A stretch of 64,000 nucleotides of DNA from the NCBI GenBank assembly GCA_002633005.1, contig NMRA01000740.1, positions 37,673-101,672 of the forward strand, written 5' to 3'. Of this stretch, positions 11,801 through 23,800 are shown piece after piece. Source of the stretch: Phoronis australis (taxonomy: Eukaryota; Phoronida; Phoronidae). The notes under the pieces were generated by a model that was given only the letters and a program-made list of their open reading frames with translations, had not been told where the DNA came from and did no database searches. The translations under genes were made by a program, and so were the position numbers. Each line of letters opens with the position of its first letter. The stretch's first letter is position 1.

Positions 11801-14800
11801 TTGCTCTTGAACTGAGGCATTCACTTTGGCAGCAAATACTATTAAACAGAGCTGAAGGTCCACCGGAGGGCTTTTCAACGGTAAGACCGTTTGTGATGTC
11901 AAAAGTATCTAACGGAATTTGATGTGTTTGGAACTAGCACATTCAACAAGTGGTTTTGCCTCCATACAGAGAATTTCTGGTGATTTATGTCAAAGAACAT
12001 AGGAAAACAATTTTCGATGGACATTCAGCTCTAGGGGTCGCCGCGGTCCCCATTCTCTCCTCGGCTCTTTTCTATGATAACTTCCTCGACCTCATAGTCT
12101 TGGACGATCTGAACTCCTAATGTTGACCTAATACCACCACAATCGATTCAAGTACATTTGCACAAATCCGAAATCCACGCTGAAGGAATTTTGGTGCTTG
12201 CAATATAGTTCTCCACTTTTGAAAGTCTTGAAAACATTCCATAAACCTACTTTCTTGCCAGAAAACCAAGATCTCGCGTTACTCCGCAAAGTCACGTGTG
12301 TGAAAAGCATGTGTTTCCCAAGGGAGCTAACTAGCGGGTCCCAGCAAATTGTGAAATTAATTTCGTGGTAGAGATTGTGGCAAGAACGTCCAATGTAAAC
12401 TCAGTTTCATCGGAACTTAGGTGTCTACATGTATGTCGCAGCACAAGCTATATTGGCACTTTTAACTGAGACTAAAGGTCTGACTAATTCTGTATTTCAA
12501 CCTGTTTAGCTGAATGGCTAAAACGAAAATCGAATTATGCCTTTTACTTTCATCAAACAGGTCTCGTGATATTCCTTATAACAATGTCATTCCATTCCGT
12601 TGATCACTCAAGTCATAAGCAATGCGTACAAGCGCCATTTTCGAATTCGCAATATTATGGCCATTGTTAACACCTATAAAATCCAAAGCATTTTCTTGAA
12701 ACGCTGATGACTTCGATGTTCTTGTTGGTAACGGAAATTAAAGTGATGTTATTTCAAAATTAACAGAACTTAATATACAAATAGGATTCACCACCTAGCT
12801 AATATTAATTAGCTAGGGTAGTTCTCAGCATTCGATTGCTTGTCCAGACTCCTGGAAACACTTCGAAAAGTACTCTAACTAATGTTACGCATACAACACA
12901 CATTTTCATTGCGTGACGTTTCATGATCATGATCACTTTAAACATCGACAACCTGAGAAACATAGGATAAAATGTCTATCAAACAAGGATTTCACACTCT
13001 GCTATCCACTGTTGACATAATAATGTATGTCTACTCAAGATAACAGAAATAATTTTCTCAGTTTGTGTTGTTTGGTCTACAGCCCCCTCTACTGTTTAGA
13101 ACGTGTTAATTTGATCAACAAAACGTCATTTTTACGAAAATGAGAAACTTAAAACGAGGGAATTTTTAAATAACGAATTAGAAAACCTTTTTAGTCATAC
13201 GAGAAAAAATAAAGTGCAAGGTCAACATATTCACGAAATGTACTCCTACGGCTTATTGCCCACTGACTTCTGGTCCGACTACGATCTGGACATGCGCAAG
13301 TTCGTAAGATGTCGTCCTCGGGTAATTGGAAATAAGCTAAACAATTTCGTTTGATAAATATACAATTTCCTAAAGGAACTGATAAATGGTAGCTAAATGT
13401 GGTGTACTCGAACATGCTCTTAAATAAGCAGGCCTGCGTTTTTCACTACTTAAATTGTTTATTTGATTTTTAAACTAAACACACTGTTATGGACTTGGTC
13501 GATTGTGTCGAACTACCAGCGTTTAGTACACCGTGCGCATGTCTTGTTTTTCTATTCCGGCTTGCCTGAAAACAATACTTTCTACAACCCCATGCCACCA
13601 ACAGTCACACACAATCTTTCATTCTCGCAGTATCTGTAGTACAGTTCCACTTACAGATCCCCACTCATAGTTGTGATATATTTCTACTCTGCCAACACTG
13701 GGAGTTAGGCCTCCACGCAGTCTAACAGTGCCCTCTGGAGGACCAAAATCGTCTTCACAGACTACACCGACGTCCTTAAAAATATAGAATTTTGTTACTT
13801 GCAGCTCTTAACAATGTTCGAGTCGAGATTCAGATTAAGTTTTGGGAACCCAGATCCTGATGTTACAAAATTTAAAGAAGTTTTTCAAACTAAAACTCTA
13901 AGTAGGATATATAGTCTTCAAGTAACGGATTTATGAACGCTTTTTGCATGTGACTGTCATGCTTTTTCGGCTGAAAAGGCAGCACATGTTTATAGATTGT
14001 TGTTCAAACTCTGACAGGGTACCAGTAAGATAACACACGCTAGAGTTTGTTTACTGAAAAAATACATGTGTTTACCTGCCTGAACCTGTAAATGTCACCG
14101 TGCCTCGAATGCTCTGAGACCGGTTTTAGCTCTTTAACTTTTATTTCATCATTCTATTTATTTGATTGATAACAGTTACCACTTAATAGATATGACCCTG
14201 TTATGTCGAGCCTACGAATAAACAAATTTTTACAACAGAATACTTGAGAACATTCTACTAGGATTCAGTGTATTAGTGACTGAATTTTTCACTATTTATC
14301 GATTCAGTCAACGAGTGTGACGGCTGAAAGTTGTTCAAGCGTTTACTGCTGTAGTCAATGCTTTGAGGCACTGGCTGGAGCATAAAATATACGTTACATT
14401 GGATATTTATTTGAATACATTCGTGTATGGTAGATCAAAATCAATAAAGTGACTAATTCTAACAAAGTCTTCCGTCTTTATTCATACTAAAAGTTGTTAA
14501 TATCGGTCAGCATCAACCTGTGCCCACCCTCCACGAGGTGAAACCAGACAACTGGCAATTACGTCAGAAGCCAACTGACGGTAGTGAGGTGTTACAAAGT
14601 GCATGAGCTATAGGAATTAGCAACTCACTATGGAGAACAGACTGGGATTTGATGGACCTCTGACAAGAAATCAATTCTACAGGGTGGCGATCTGAGACAC
14701 AGCTCGTGAAGCTGAGAAGAGAAGGCTGAGGGTGAGAAAAGAAGACAATCCCGCTAATCTGAGCACCAGATGGAGCTTGCCCGAATAAAACAGGAGAGGG

Positions 14801-17800
14801 AGTCAGCACCACTGACAACTGAACAGTCTGTAGCTGAGGGTACTATTGGCGCTATCTGGTGGTGTAAAACCAAAACTGGTAAAGCTTGATGAAAACCAGG
14901 ACGATATGGAGAACTTCCTTGAACGGTTCGAGGAATTGGTCAATAGGTTGGAATGGAGACAGAGTGAATAGGCAAATTCGTCTCAGTTCCCTGTTAACAG
15001 TCAAAGGCCTACACCAGCTTGCACTGGACTTTGATACGTTCGAGAAGATTCTACTGAAGCGGTGTGAACTGACAGGAGGGTTTTCGCAAGCAGGTCCGGG
15101 AGTAGAAGAATTTGAGGCTCGAGGCGGCTTACCAGTTCGTAGCACGGCTACAGCGCTACCAAGACACTTGGATTGACATAGCCGAATGTGTCAAAGAGAG
15201 CTTGTTAGTGCGTGAGCAGTACGCCAGTGCCTGTTTCAAAATTGGCCTTGTCCTGTGAGAGAAAACACTAAAATCTGATCACGTGATGGTCAGCAAAACA
15301 GAAAGACTAAAAGAGGCGCATAGAATAAATAAAACGAGCACTCCATCTACAACGAAGAAGACGAATGGCCAAGATGTCTCTTGGAGAAATGTTTTTGATG
15401 GGCAGAGCCTTTCAAGAGGCCACCAATTGACCTGATTGGCGCTATAACTTCAGTTCAGGCTAAGAAAACAGGTGTATCTTAACGGTAACAATTGCGATGA
15501 AGAAAACTGGTACATAACTGAAACTTTGTTAACAGTCTTCAGTGAAGTCGGGATTCCCGCGGAAGATCTTGGGCGATCCTGCAAAATAGTTCACAGCAGA
15601 ATATACGAAGCAGCTGTTTATAACTCCTTACAACGCACGCTGAGATCTTTGAGCGAATCAACCGTGTATTGCGAGCCATGTTGAAGATCAGTCCTTTGAA
15701 AGTGTATCAAGAGCGCGAGCCTGACAATAAAAAAAAGATCAAGCTGTCTGTGCTGTGATGATTGGGGAGTGTGAGACTGATGAAGCGACAACTCTCGACG
15801 AAAGCGACTTGGGTCATCTGTGTGAGGTTCACGACGAAACCTACAAGGATGATAGGCTTTTGCGACGACCAAGTTTGACAACGAATGAATGTAATCCAGA
15901 GGGGATCATGGCGACGCTGCATGGTTGACGTTTCTTCTCAAAGTTCGATTTCACCAAGGACTACTGGCAGATTCCCATGGATGAGGCGAGTAAAAAGAGC
16001 ACTACATTCGTGACTCCTGGAGGCTGTTACCTCCAGGAGATTTATGTCAGTTGACTTATTAAAGTCAGCAGTCACACTCAACACAATGATGCAGAGGACG
16101 TTGGCGAGCCCAGACAATAAAATCCGAACATGGACGATCTACTCCTACACACTTCCGCATGGAAAGAACATTTCCTTACTAGTTTGTTCTAGTAAGCATG
16201 AAAAACAATCTTAACTATGAGACCATCACAGTACAGCATTGGTTATCACGAAAAGAACTTCCTTGGAGTTCGGATCGGAACGACGCATTTAGCTACAGAC
16301 GGCCAAGAGCTAATGGGCTTGAAAGTACGTTGTTCGATTTCTCAAGTGCAACCCTTCACACAGGTCATCGCATGGACCAACTCATCTAATGATGATTTGG
16401 GGACAGCCTCACTGCATCAGTTTGAAAATGGAGTATTCCCAACGACGTGTGCCAGCCGAAAGCTGAAAGTCAGCGAGTGGTATTACTTCCCTAAAGAGAA
16501 GGAGTGTAGGCAACTGTGTCCGTAACTAAGATTCACCTCTATGGGACGGAATTCATGGTACAGACAGGCCACAGGACGTTGGTTTGCATTCAGAGCTGCA
16601 AGACTAAGATCGCTCGAGCTGTGCGATAGGCGACGGCTCTACAGAATTTTACGTTCTGCATGGAACACCCTGAAACATCTAACAGGTGCAGACAACCTGA
16701 GTCGACAAGTAGAGCCGAACAAGTGAGCACCATAAAAAGACACAGAAGACTGTTTACATGCCACACGATTTTGAGGTAGACTGGCACTGGTTTCAGTTGT
16801 ATGAGTTGTATTTGTCATTTTCTCGTTGTTTATCACCAGCTGGCACTAAATTGGCATGACTTTGCTATGTTGAACCAATAATTATGTAACTGTTTACAAC
16901 ACAATACTTGAAAACATTCTAATAGGTTTTAGTATGCTGCAGTAGGCAAGAGCACTACAACAGAAATTACGTCGGCGGTTTTATTTGAGTAGACACGTTC
17001 GGTTTAGATGACAATTCTAGCCAGTCTGCAGTCTTTCATTGCACCTTAATCACTTAACAACGGTCAGTGACGACCTGCATCCACTCATCTTCCAGTGGAA
17101 AGCGTGACATACGACACCAAGTGTTCAGGCAGGAAACTAGCTAGTGATGCCCACTGACGCAAAATTTTATCAACGGCCATAGGCTGTTTAACATTAAAAG
17201 CTTTATGTTTGTTAATGGCATGTCGACATAACGGCATTGGTTGGCCCGTTCGAGAGTTTAAAATGTGTGCCTTTGTCTTGCTCAATAGTATATGTAGTCC
17301 ACGCATGGAAGGCTATTTAATTCAATATTACATGAATACAAAGTGCCTTGTCCGATCCTCACCAGTCCATGATCGCACCGGTCATTCACTTTCCCCCACG
17401 CCGCATGCTGGCACTGGTTGATCGAAGACTCGTTGCCGAGGCAGAACACGGAATCCAACCAGATTTTAAAGCTGTCGGGCAATAGTACAAAACCTCGTAA
17501 TGCAACTGCTCGAGGATATCCGAGTTGTCGGCACACGACGTCTCATAATATGAAAGGAAATTCAAACCGCATTCAGACGCTTAAATAAAAATATTGGTAA
17601 ACAGGTTCTAAGAAAAAGCGGAGCACTCTCGGGCCAGTCAACAGATAATCATATGTGGAACAAAGATATTCACCAGAAACATGCTTTATAGAAAGTAATA
17701 GATAAAAGAATACATATTGAAGTAGCTTCAGATTTGAGTAAGACTGTAGTGTTGATTACAAGATGAACGCCACGACAACTGCACGCATGCTGTAAAAGAA

Positions 17801-20800
17801 AAACACAAAAAGAAGAATGACCATGTGTCGTAGCTAGTGCTTGCTGTACCTGCAGTTGCCATGGTGAATTCCCGCTTACACACTGTTCCCCAGGTGTTAT
17901 TATGCCACACCTGCAATATTCCTACGTTCATCGAGTCACCATTCACAAGCCGAATTATACCAATATTACTTCCTGTTGCGTTGCAGCTAACACCAACGTC
18001 TAGAGAATGATCGTCCGGACATGTATGTGAACCCCAACCTGCAAAAGGAAAGATTGATCAAAATATTTCCCATTCCATAAGGATTGGTAACAGTAAAAAT
18101 TGCATTTCTTCAAGGCAAGATGGGTGTTTTCTGTGCTTGAAAAGACGGTATCGCGAGTGCTGATGTAATTCAAACTAACAGTTTCAAGTGAGGAGCCAAA
18201 ATTTAATCTCTAAGCTTAGGCTTGAACTACAAGTTGTCGTTATCTGATTTCTTGAATTTGTTCTCCAGTGCCCAGTTGAATGAAACAGTCTTTAATAGGT
18301 ATTTAACTAATTTCCCTAATTCCTCTGCGTGTTTATGTCTTTATTTACCCCTAAATGTAATGTTTTTCTATCTTTACAACGAGCTCTTCTTTGACTCACT
18401 GCCATTCTCTGCTAATCAACCTAAAACTGAGACCTTATTTCAATGTAAATAATCAAGGATCTGGTTCTTAAATTGGGGGCGTTGCCAGAAAATATAGCTT
18501 ATGATTTTCAGTGATATTGAGAATCCAACGTAGAGTTCGTTCCAAGAGTTATCAAAGCCAAAAACAAATGCAAATAAATATAGATTATTACATGGCAAAG
18601 TCGTTATCCCCCGTTATCTAGAGCCCGAGTGGATTTTGGAGAGTTATCGCCGGAGGGGCGTTAGCCCCGAGGAGGATATTTCTACAAAATCCACGAGGGC
18701 TCTTAGATAAGGGATAACGACTGAGAACATGTAATAATCTATTTATATCACATACTGAACGAGAAACATTGCAATGAATCGGTCTAACTTTCTGGACTCG
18801 CCTCGGGTCTGTAACTAGTTTCTATGTCAGAGGCTCGGGGTCGGAGGTCGTGACCTTTTAAGAAAAGCCGAGCTATTTTTGTCAAATAATGCTTTTACTC
18901 AAAACCAATTGAAAAATAAAACAAAATGGAAATAAGTGAATCTATAAATTGAGGTTTGGCAACTATTATGCCTTACTACACATTTTATCACGCTAACCTT
19001 CGACCGGGAAAATATCGTCTGCTAAAGTAGGTTACCACTAGTATAATGCTCAAGTCAAAGGATCCCGACGACACGATACCCCCCGCATTCAAATTGGAGA
19101 TCGGTGATTTACAAGTGAGAGAACGCGAGAGAAAAATTTCACTGAATTAAAATATAGTTTTTAAGGAAATTATGCGTCGTATTTTTCATAGCGTATAAAC
19201 GTCGGTGCAATGCCGTTTGCTAAACATGCGATTGTTGTGCGTGCTCATTTAAGTATTCTATTTTCACGTTAGATAACGTCAGCCGCTGAGTGGTGTAGTG
19301 GTAAAGTCGGCGACTCAAAACTCTTGAGGCCCGGGTTCGAATCCGGCCTCGGTTTCCCGCCGGCCAAAATGTTATCTCACTAGTGAGATAACTTTATGGG
19401 TTATTACACGGTTGTATCTGCCATTCGAGGCTAATAGTGTGGTATAAACTGAGTTATTTTCACAAGTTCACAAATGCGGTGAAAAGTTAATGAACATTGT
19501 TAAGTCGGTATTTGTGACTGTTTCATATAACCGGGCGCAGAACACTACAGTTTATGTAGACGACGACATAATACACGTATGCATATTATGATTACATCAA
19601 CTTATGGAAACTGAGATGAAATCAGTACATTTCAAATAGTTGGGCGAAAATTTACCATGTGCTTGCTTTTGGACCAGCTTTAAATGCTGATCTGTTCGAA
19701 ATCATTCTTCACCAATTGATAAGAGGGAACGTAGCGCAATAAAGAATCTCGACTTGCTACAATAATTTAAGTAAGGCTACAATAATTTAAGTAAGGCTAC
19801 AACGAACACAAAAATGCTGCTGGCCAGAACGATCAAGGCAATTTTTTTGTAAATGTTCAGTTTAACGCTTTCACCACCACTCTTAATCCAGTTACTGGCA
19901 CAATTCGAAAACGGGTGGCTTTACGGGTGTGACCGTTACCTTTATGCTGACAATTCGATATGTCGAATTCCGATCCCGAGCAGGACGTTATCTCTAGCCA
20001 TATTTGTCCTTGACTTTGACCGTAGGCGGACATATTGTAGAACGCGTTAATACCAGCAAACCCTGAAAATAGGAGCTTCTGCTACGAATGTATACACGTC
20101 AAAGGTCTCCTAAATACAGCGACGAGGTTGTGAGATTAATATATCTACTTACCTAAATATTATTTACCTCTATAGTTGTTTTGATTCGAGGCAATCTGAT
20201 TTCGGATTGACTCTACGTCTTGACAAGACAGCCATCTTCTTTCTTTCTTCCACCGTGCGCTATATCATAGAATTTGTTGCCTGGTGTCATCAGATCACGT
20301 TCAGTTTCATCGACTTGTTTCGACCAGAAACCACAATGGTATCTAGAGGTGGGTCCACACAGGTGGCCAGCCTAATGTGCATTAATGCGTTCTTCAACTT
20401 CTTTCACTCCCATGGTTCCACAGCCAACATGATGTGTCACGCAGCAGTTTCACTACTGTTCTCTTCACCCTCTCTCACTCACCTATATTCTCTGCCAACC
20501 AACACGCAAAACATGTATCCAACCCTCTGCATGTCATTTACACAGGAAAAAACAGGATCCCGTGCCTTAGCGCGACAGCATGTCTAGACCCATCAATATT
20601 AAAAGCTGATTTGAACAACCGGTTACCATAGTTGTTGGATTTTAATGACCGGCTTAAATGCTTGGGTACTAAAGGACAAAGATGGATTCCAGTGATAACA
20701 CTGCCTGCAGTTCAACAAAACATTCATAAAATCATACACAAAGCAGACTATGTTTGGTAATGCAGCCTTGTAGAAACTGAAATCGCCCTTAAAAGTCGAG

Positions 20801-23800
20801 TCTTTTCAGTCTTTGATTGTCCAAATAATCTGACTAGAGCAGAATAAAGAAAAGCTCGAATTTTTACAATTGCTGATCCTTTCTCGAAAAGTCTCAGTCT
20901 TCCATTCCAGGCTTCCTGAGTCATGATAATGGGCTGACTAGGTTTGTGCACCTAACCCCACAACAGAATGACTGCAAGACTCACTTTGATTCCCCCAAAC
21001 AATCCAGTCAGTGTGAAATAGTGGAGCACTTAATGAGCTCACTAGATCTTGATGACTTTCATGGTTCCATCTGGTCCGTGCACCTGGTGACTCCGTTTGA
21101 CCAATTCGATCACGCAGCTTTCCTATCCTATGAAACTGCGGGGACCAACAGCCATTTCCTGAGCAGTTTGCTGATTGCTCTACCCACGCTGTTAATTGCC
21201 AAAACTGAAAAAAATTACATCAGACCTCTAATTTTGCAAGGCAGCAAAGCACGCCAATAGATCTAGGCCTTGTATAAGACAGGAAAACTGCTCTTCTTTG
21301 ACCTCCGTAACTACTATCCAAGCGAAGTTTCTATGTGCTTGGCGTCGCTCTTATCAGGAAGAGGTTTGTACAACTTCCCTAAGAACTTGACGAGATTGTC
21401 TATAGAATGAGCTCTTTCGCCTTAAGTTGGCAGGTTGACTGCTGAGCACCTTCCCGTTCCTTGTAAAAAGGTCAATAGGTCAATTTCCTAGGCTAGAATC
21501 TCCTTCGATTTCATGAAGACATTTTGTGTAAGGTTGGCAGTGGATTTTCACTTGCGTCATCTTTACCACAGTCATGTTTTCCATCACTGATCTAATTACA
21601 GGTACGACGCTTCAATATTGAAACCTCGGGATCTTGCTTCCTCTTTCTTCGGCACTAATCCGGTTTATACCTACGATGGTCAGTGTATGTCCAATCACAG
21701 TACCTCTTTCTAGCTTGACCTATTCTATATAGTGATAGTCGCCGATACCTGAAATACCTACTGCGAGTTGGTTCGCAGAAGATGCTGGGCACAAATCCTC
21801 TCCCCATTGGCACACCCATTGACGATAAGTTAAAAGAGTTTAGGGGTAATGTTTCCCGTAATGAGCTGGTTGTGAAGTCTTCTAATAGGCCCTTTCTGGT
21901 GGCTGGAAGCTGACTGGCCGAAGAGAACCTCTAGTCACAGAATGCAAATGCTTTACTCGGAGGTGACTGGTTATCATTCCTAGAGATGTAAGCATTGGCT
22001 GGATCCAGTCGTAACGAGGTCAGGTCGCTTTAAGGCGGACATGTTCTTCTTGTAGCTGTTATTTATGAGAGACTCTGTCTTTGACCTAGTTAGAATAGTC
22101 AAGAAAGTCTTGCCTGCACACTCAGTAGCAGTATTGTTCTCAAATGTTCGATCACGACCTTTCTCCTAAGTAACAAAGCAGAACAAAACCTTCCACCCAA
22201 CAGGTATCTTTTCCTCCACCCAGATCGTTGTTAGTATCAGTCTTGGCTTCCTTAGTAGAACGGACCATTTCTTCTGTGTCTAATATACCACGCAGATCTG
22301 AGACCGAACCTGACTGCGCTTTCTTCACCAATTGGAACAGCTCCTTCAACGTCGGCTCTGAAACACCTAGTGTATTCTTTCGTGTATTCTCAGCCTCAAG
22401 CCTAGAATAAAATCCAAGAAGCAGCTCCCGTCCGTCGACGTCATGAGGAGCTGTTCCAACATTTCTTTTCTTGACCACAGTAGCCTAACGGCGATTCCTT
22501 TCCATACTCATTGTAATGAAGGGCAGTGACAATACAAAGTTTTGCAAAAACGGCGTGGTTTTCAAAATAAGCACAAAGTTTCGGACTGCAGTTTGCATGT
22601 AAAAATAATCAACCGAATCATCCTTTGACCGTAGACTATTTAACTTGCGATTTTGGTGGAATGTGTCATTTCGAAAACACTGCTGATCACATCGTTGACG
22701 GGTATTTGCCGATTCCCTATTTGAACTACACTTCACTGAACAAGCTTTATATTATTGTGCTTCTATTTTCAAAGGTTCACTCAACTTTGGCAAACTAAGG
22801 TAGGGTCAAATTTTGAAACCTACACCGTCTTTTCAATTTCGAGGCGTGTTACCTACTTGGCGATAAAAATTGGCCTCGGATTGCTTCTCACTCATCTGAG
22901 GAGCTTTTTTTAAAGAGGGCGCGTTTACTGCATGTCGGCCTTCACATTTATTTATGGTAATCGCTATCACCATCAACATTAGGTGCACATGTATTGATAT
23001 ATATGATGGCCAATAGGATACTAAGTACTGTTTCGATGAGTTCCCCCAACAGAAGTCTGTCACCTGCTACATCATAATTATCACGTCTCCAGAGAGGCAA
23101 ACGTATTATTCAGCCACAGAACCCACCAGGGTGTTTCAAAGTCCCTATGTTTCAAGATACGTCAGTCTTTATCAGCAATTGCCAATTAACTCCCCAAAGC
23201 GTTGATCATGCTCTCCGATTGAGCAGACTTTGTAAGGAGTTGTCAAACATTCTACTTTTGGAGTTTGATAACGCTTTCAGACCAAAAATAAGGTCTCAAA
23301 AATCTAGTCTGATTAATAAAACAGTTTTATCAAAGCAAATGTGCGCCAGCGAAATTTTACACAGCGATTTCAGATTGCTTTTAATGGAACACTTTTCGAG
23401 TTTAGAAGTAGGTACATCTACGTTTGCAAGCAAAATTGTACACGTTATAGGGACCAATTGATTCTTTGATTAGATACTCTTTGTCCTTCCGCTAATTCTT
23501 TTAAATTCAGTTTTTATTTAACAACTCATATGACGCCGTGCGTGTGTCACGTTTTTCCCCGTATGTGGGTGGGCGGAGGTTGTTACAGACCGGTGCTAAT
23601 AGCTTTCGGTGCGACGATTGACTGAAGACCGGTTCGAGTTAATCCTTTATTAATCCCGACAGTACGTTCACAAGCCTACTCAAACATAACGTCCGACGTA
23701 ATGTCTGTTTATGCTCCAGCCAGTGCTGCGAAGCCTTGACTTGTGATGAACTTCTGAGACACGTTCAGCAACTGTTACACTCGATTCAATAACCTGCTGT

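Larger units (their letters stand above)
14210..17085 (+). mobile_element. Decayed Gypsy-type LTR retrotransposon
   Basis: In order on the plus strand: an LTR-like block (about 14210-14520) with a polyadenylation signal AATAAAG at 14441; gag, reverse transcriptase and RNase H remnants; and a second LTR-like block (about 16890-17085). The blocks share ATACTTGARAACATTCTA at 14237 and 16903, and CGGTCAG near their ends. The second block and the separate LTR at 23581-24292 (opposite strand) share TTACGTCGG and TTTGAGTAG motifs, so they belong to related families. Frames are broken by many stops and frameshifts and no integrase was recognised, so it is inactive. It lies in the intron between mosaic-gene exons 13655-13774 and 17363-17541. 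Confidence 0.8.

Noticed and set aside
19282-19356. Possible functional tRNA gene
   Set aside because: A and B boxes are good, but the acceptor ends do not pair and the T stem has mismatches, so it is called a tRNA-like SINE head.
22152-22478. 108-codon minus-strand ORF
   Set aside because: Possibly part of a decayed transposon, but I recognise no motif and the surroundings are full of stops.
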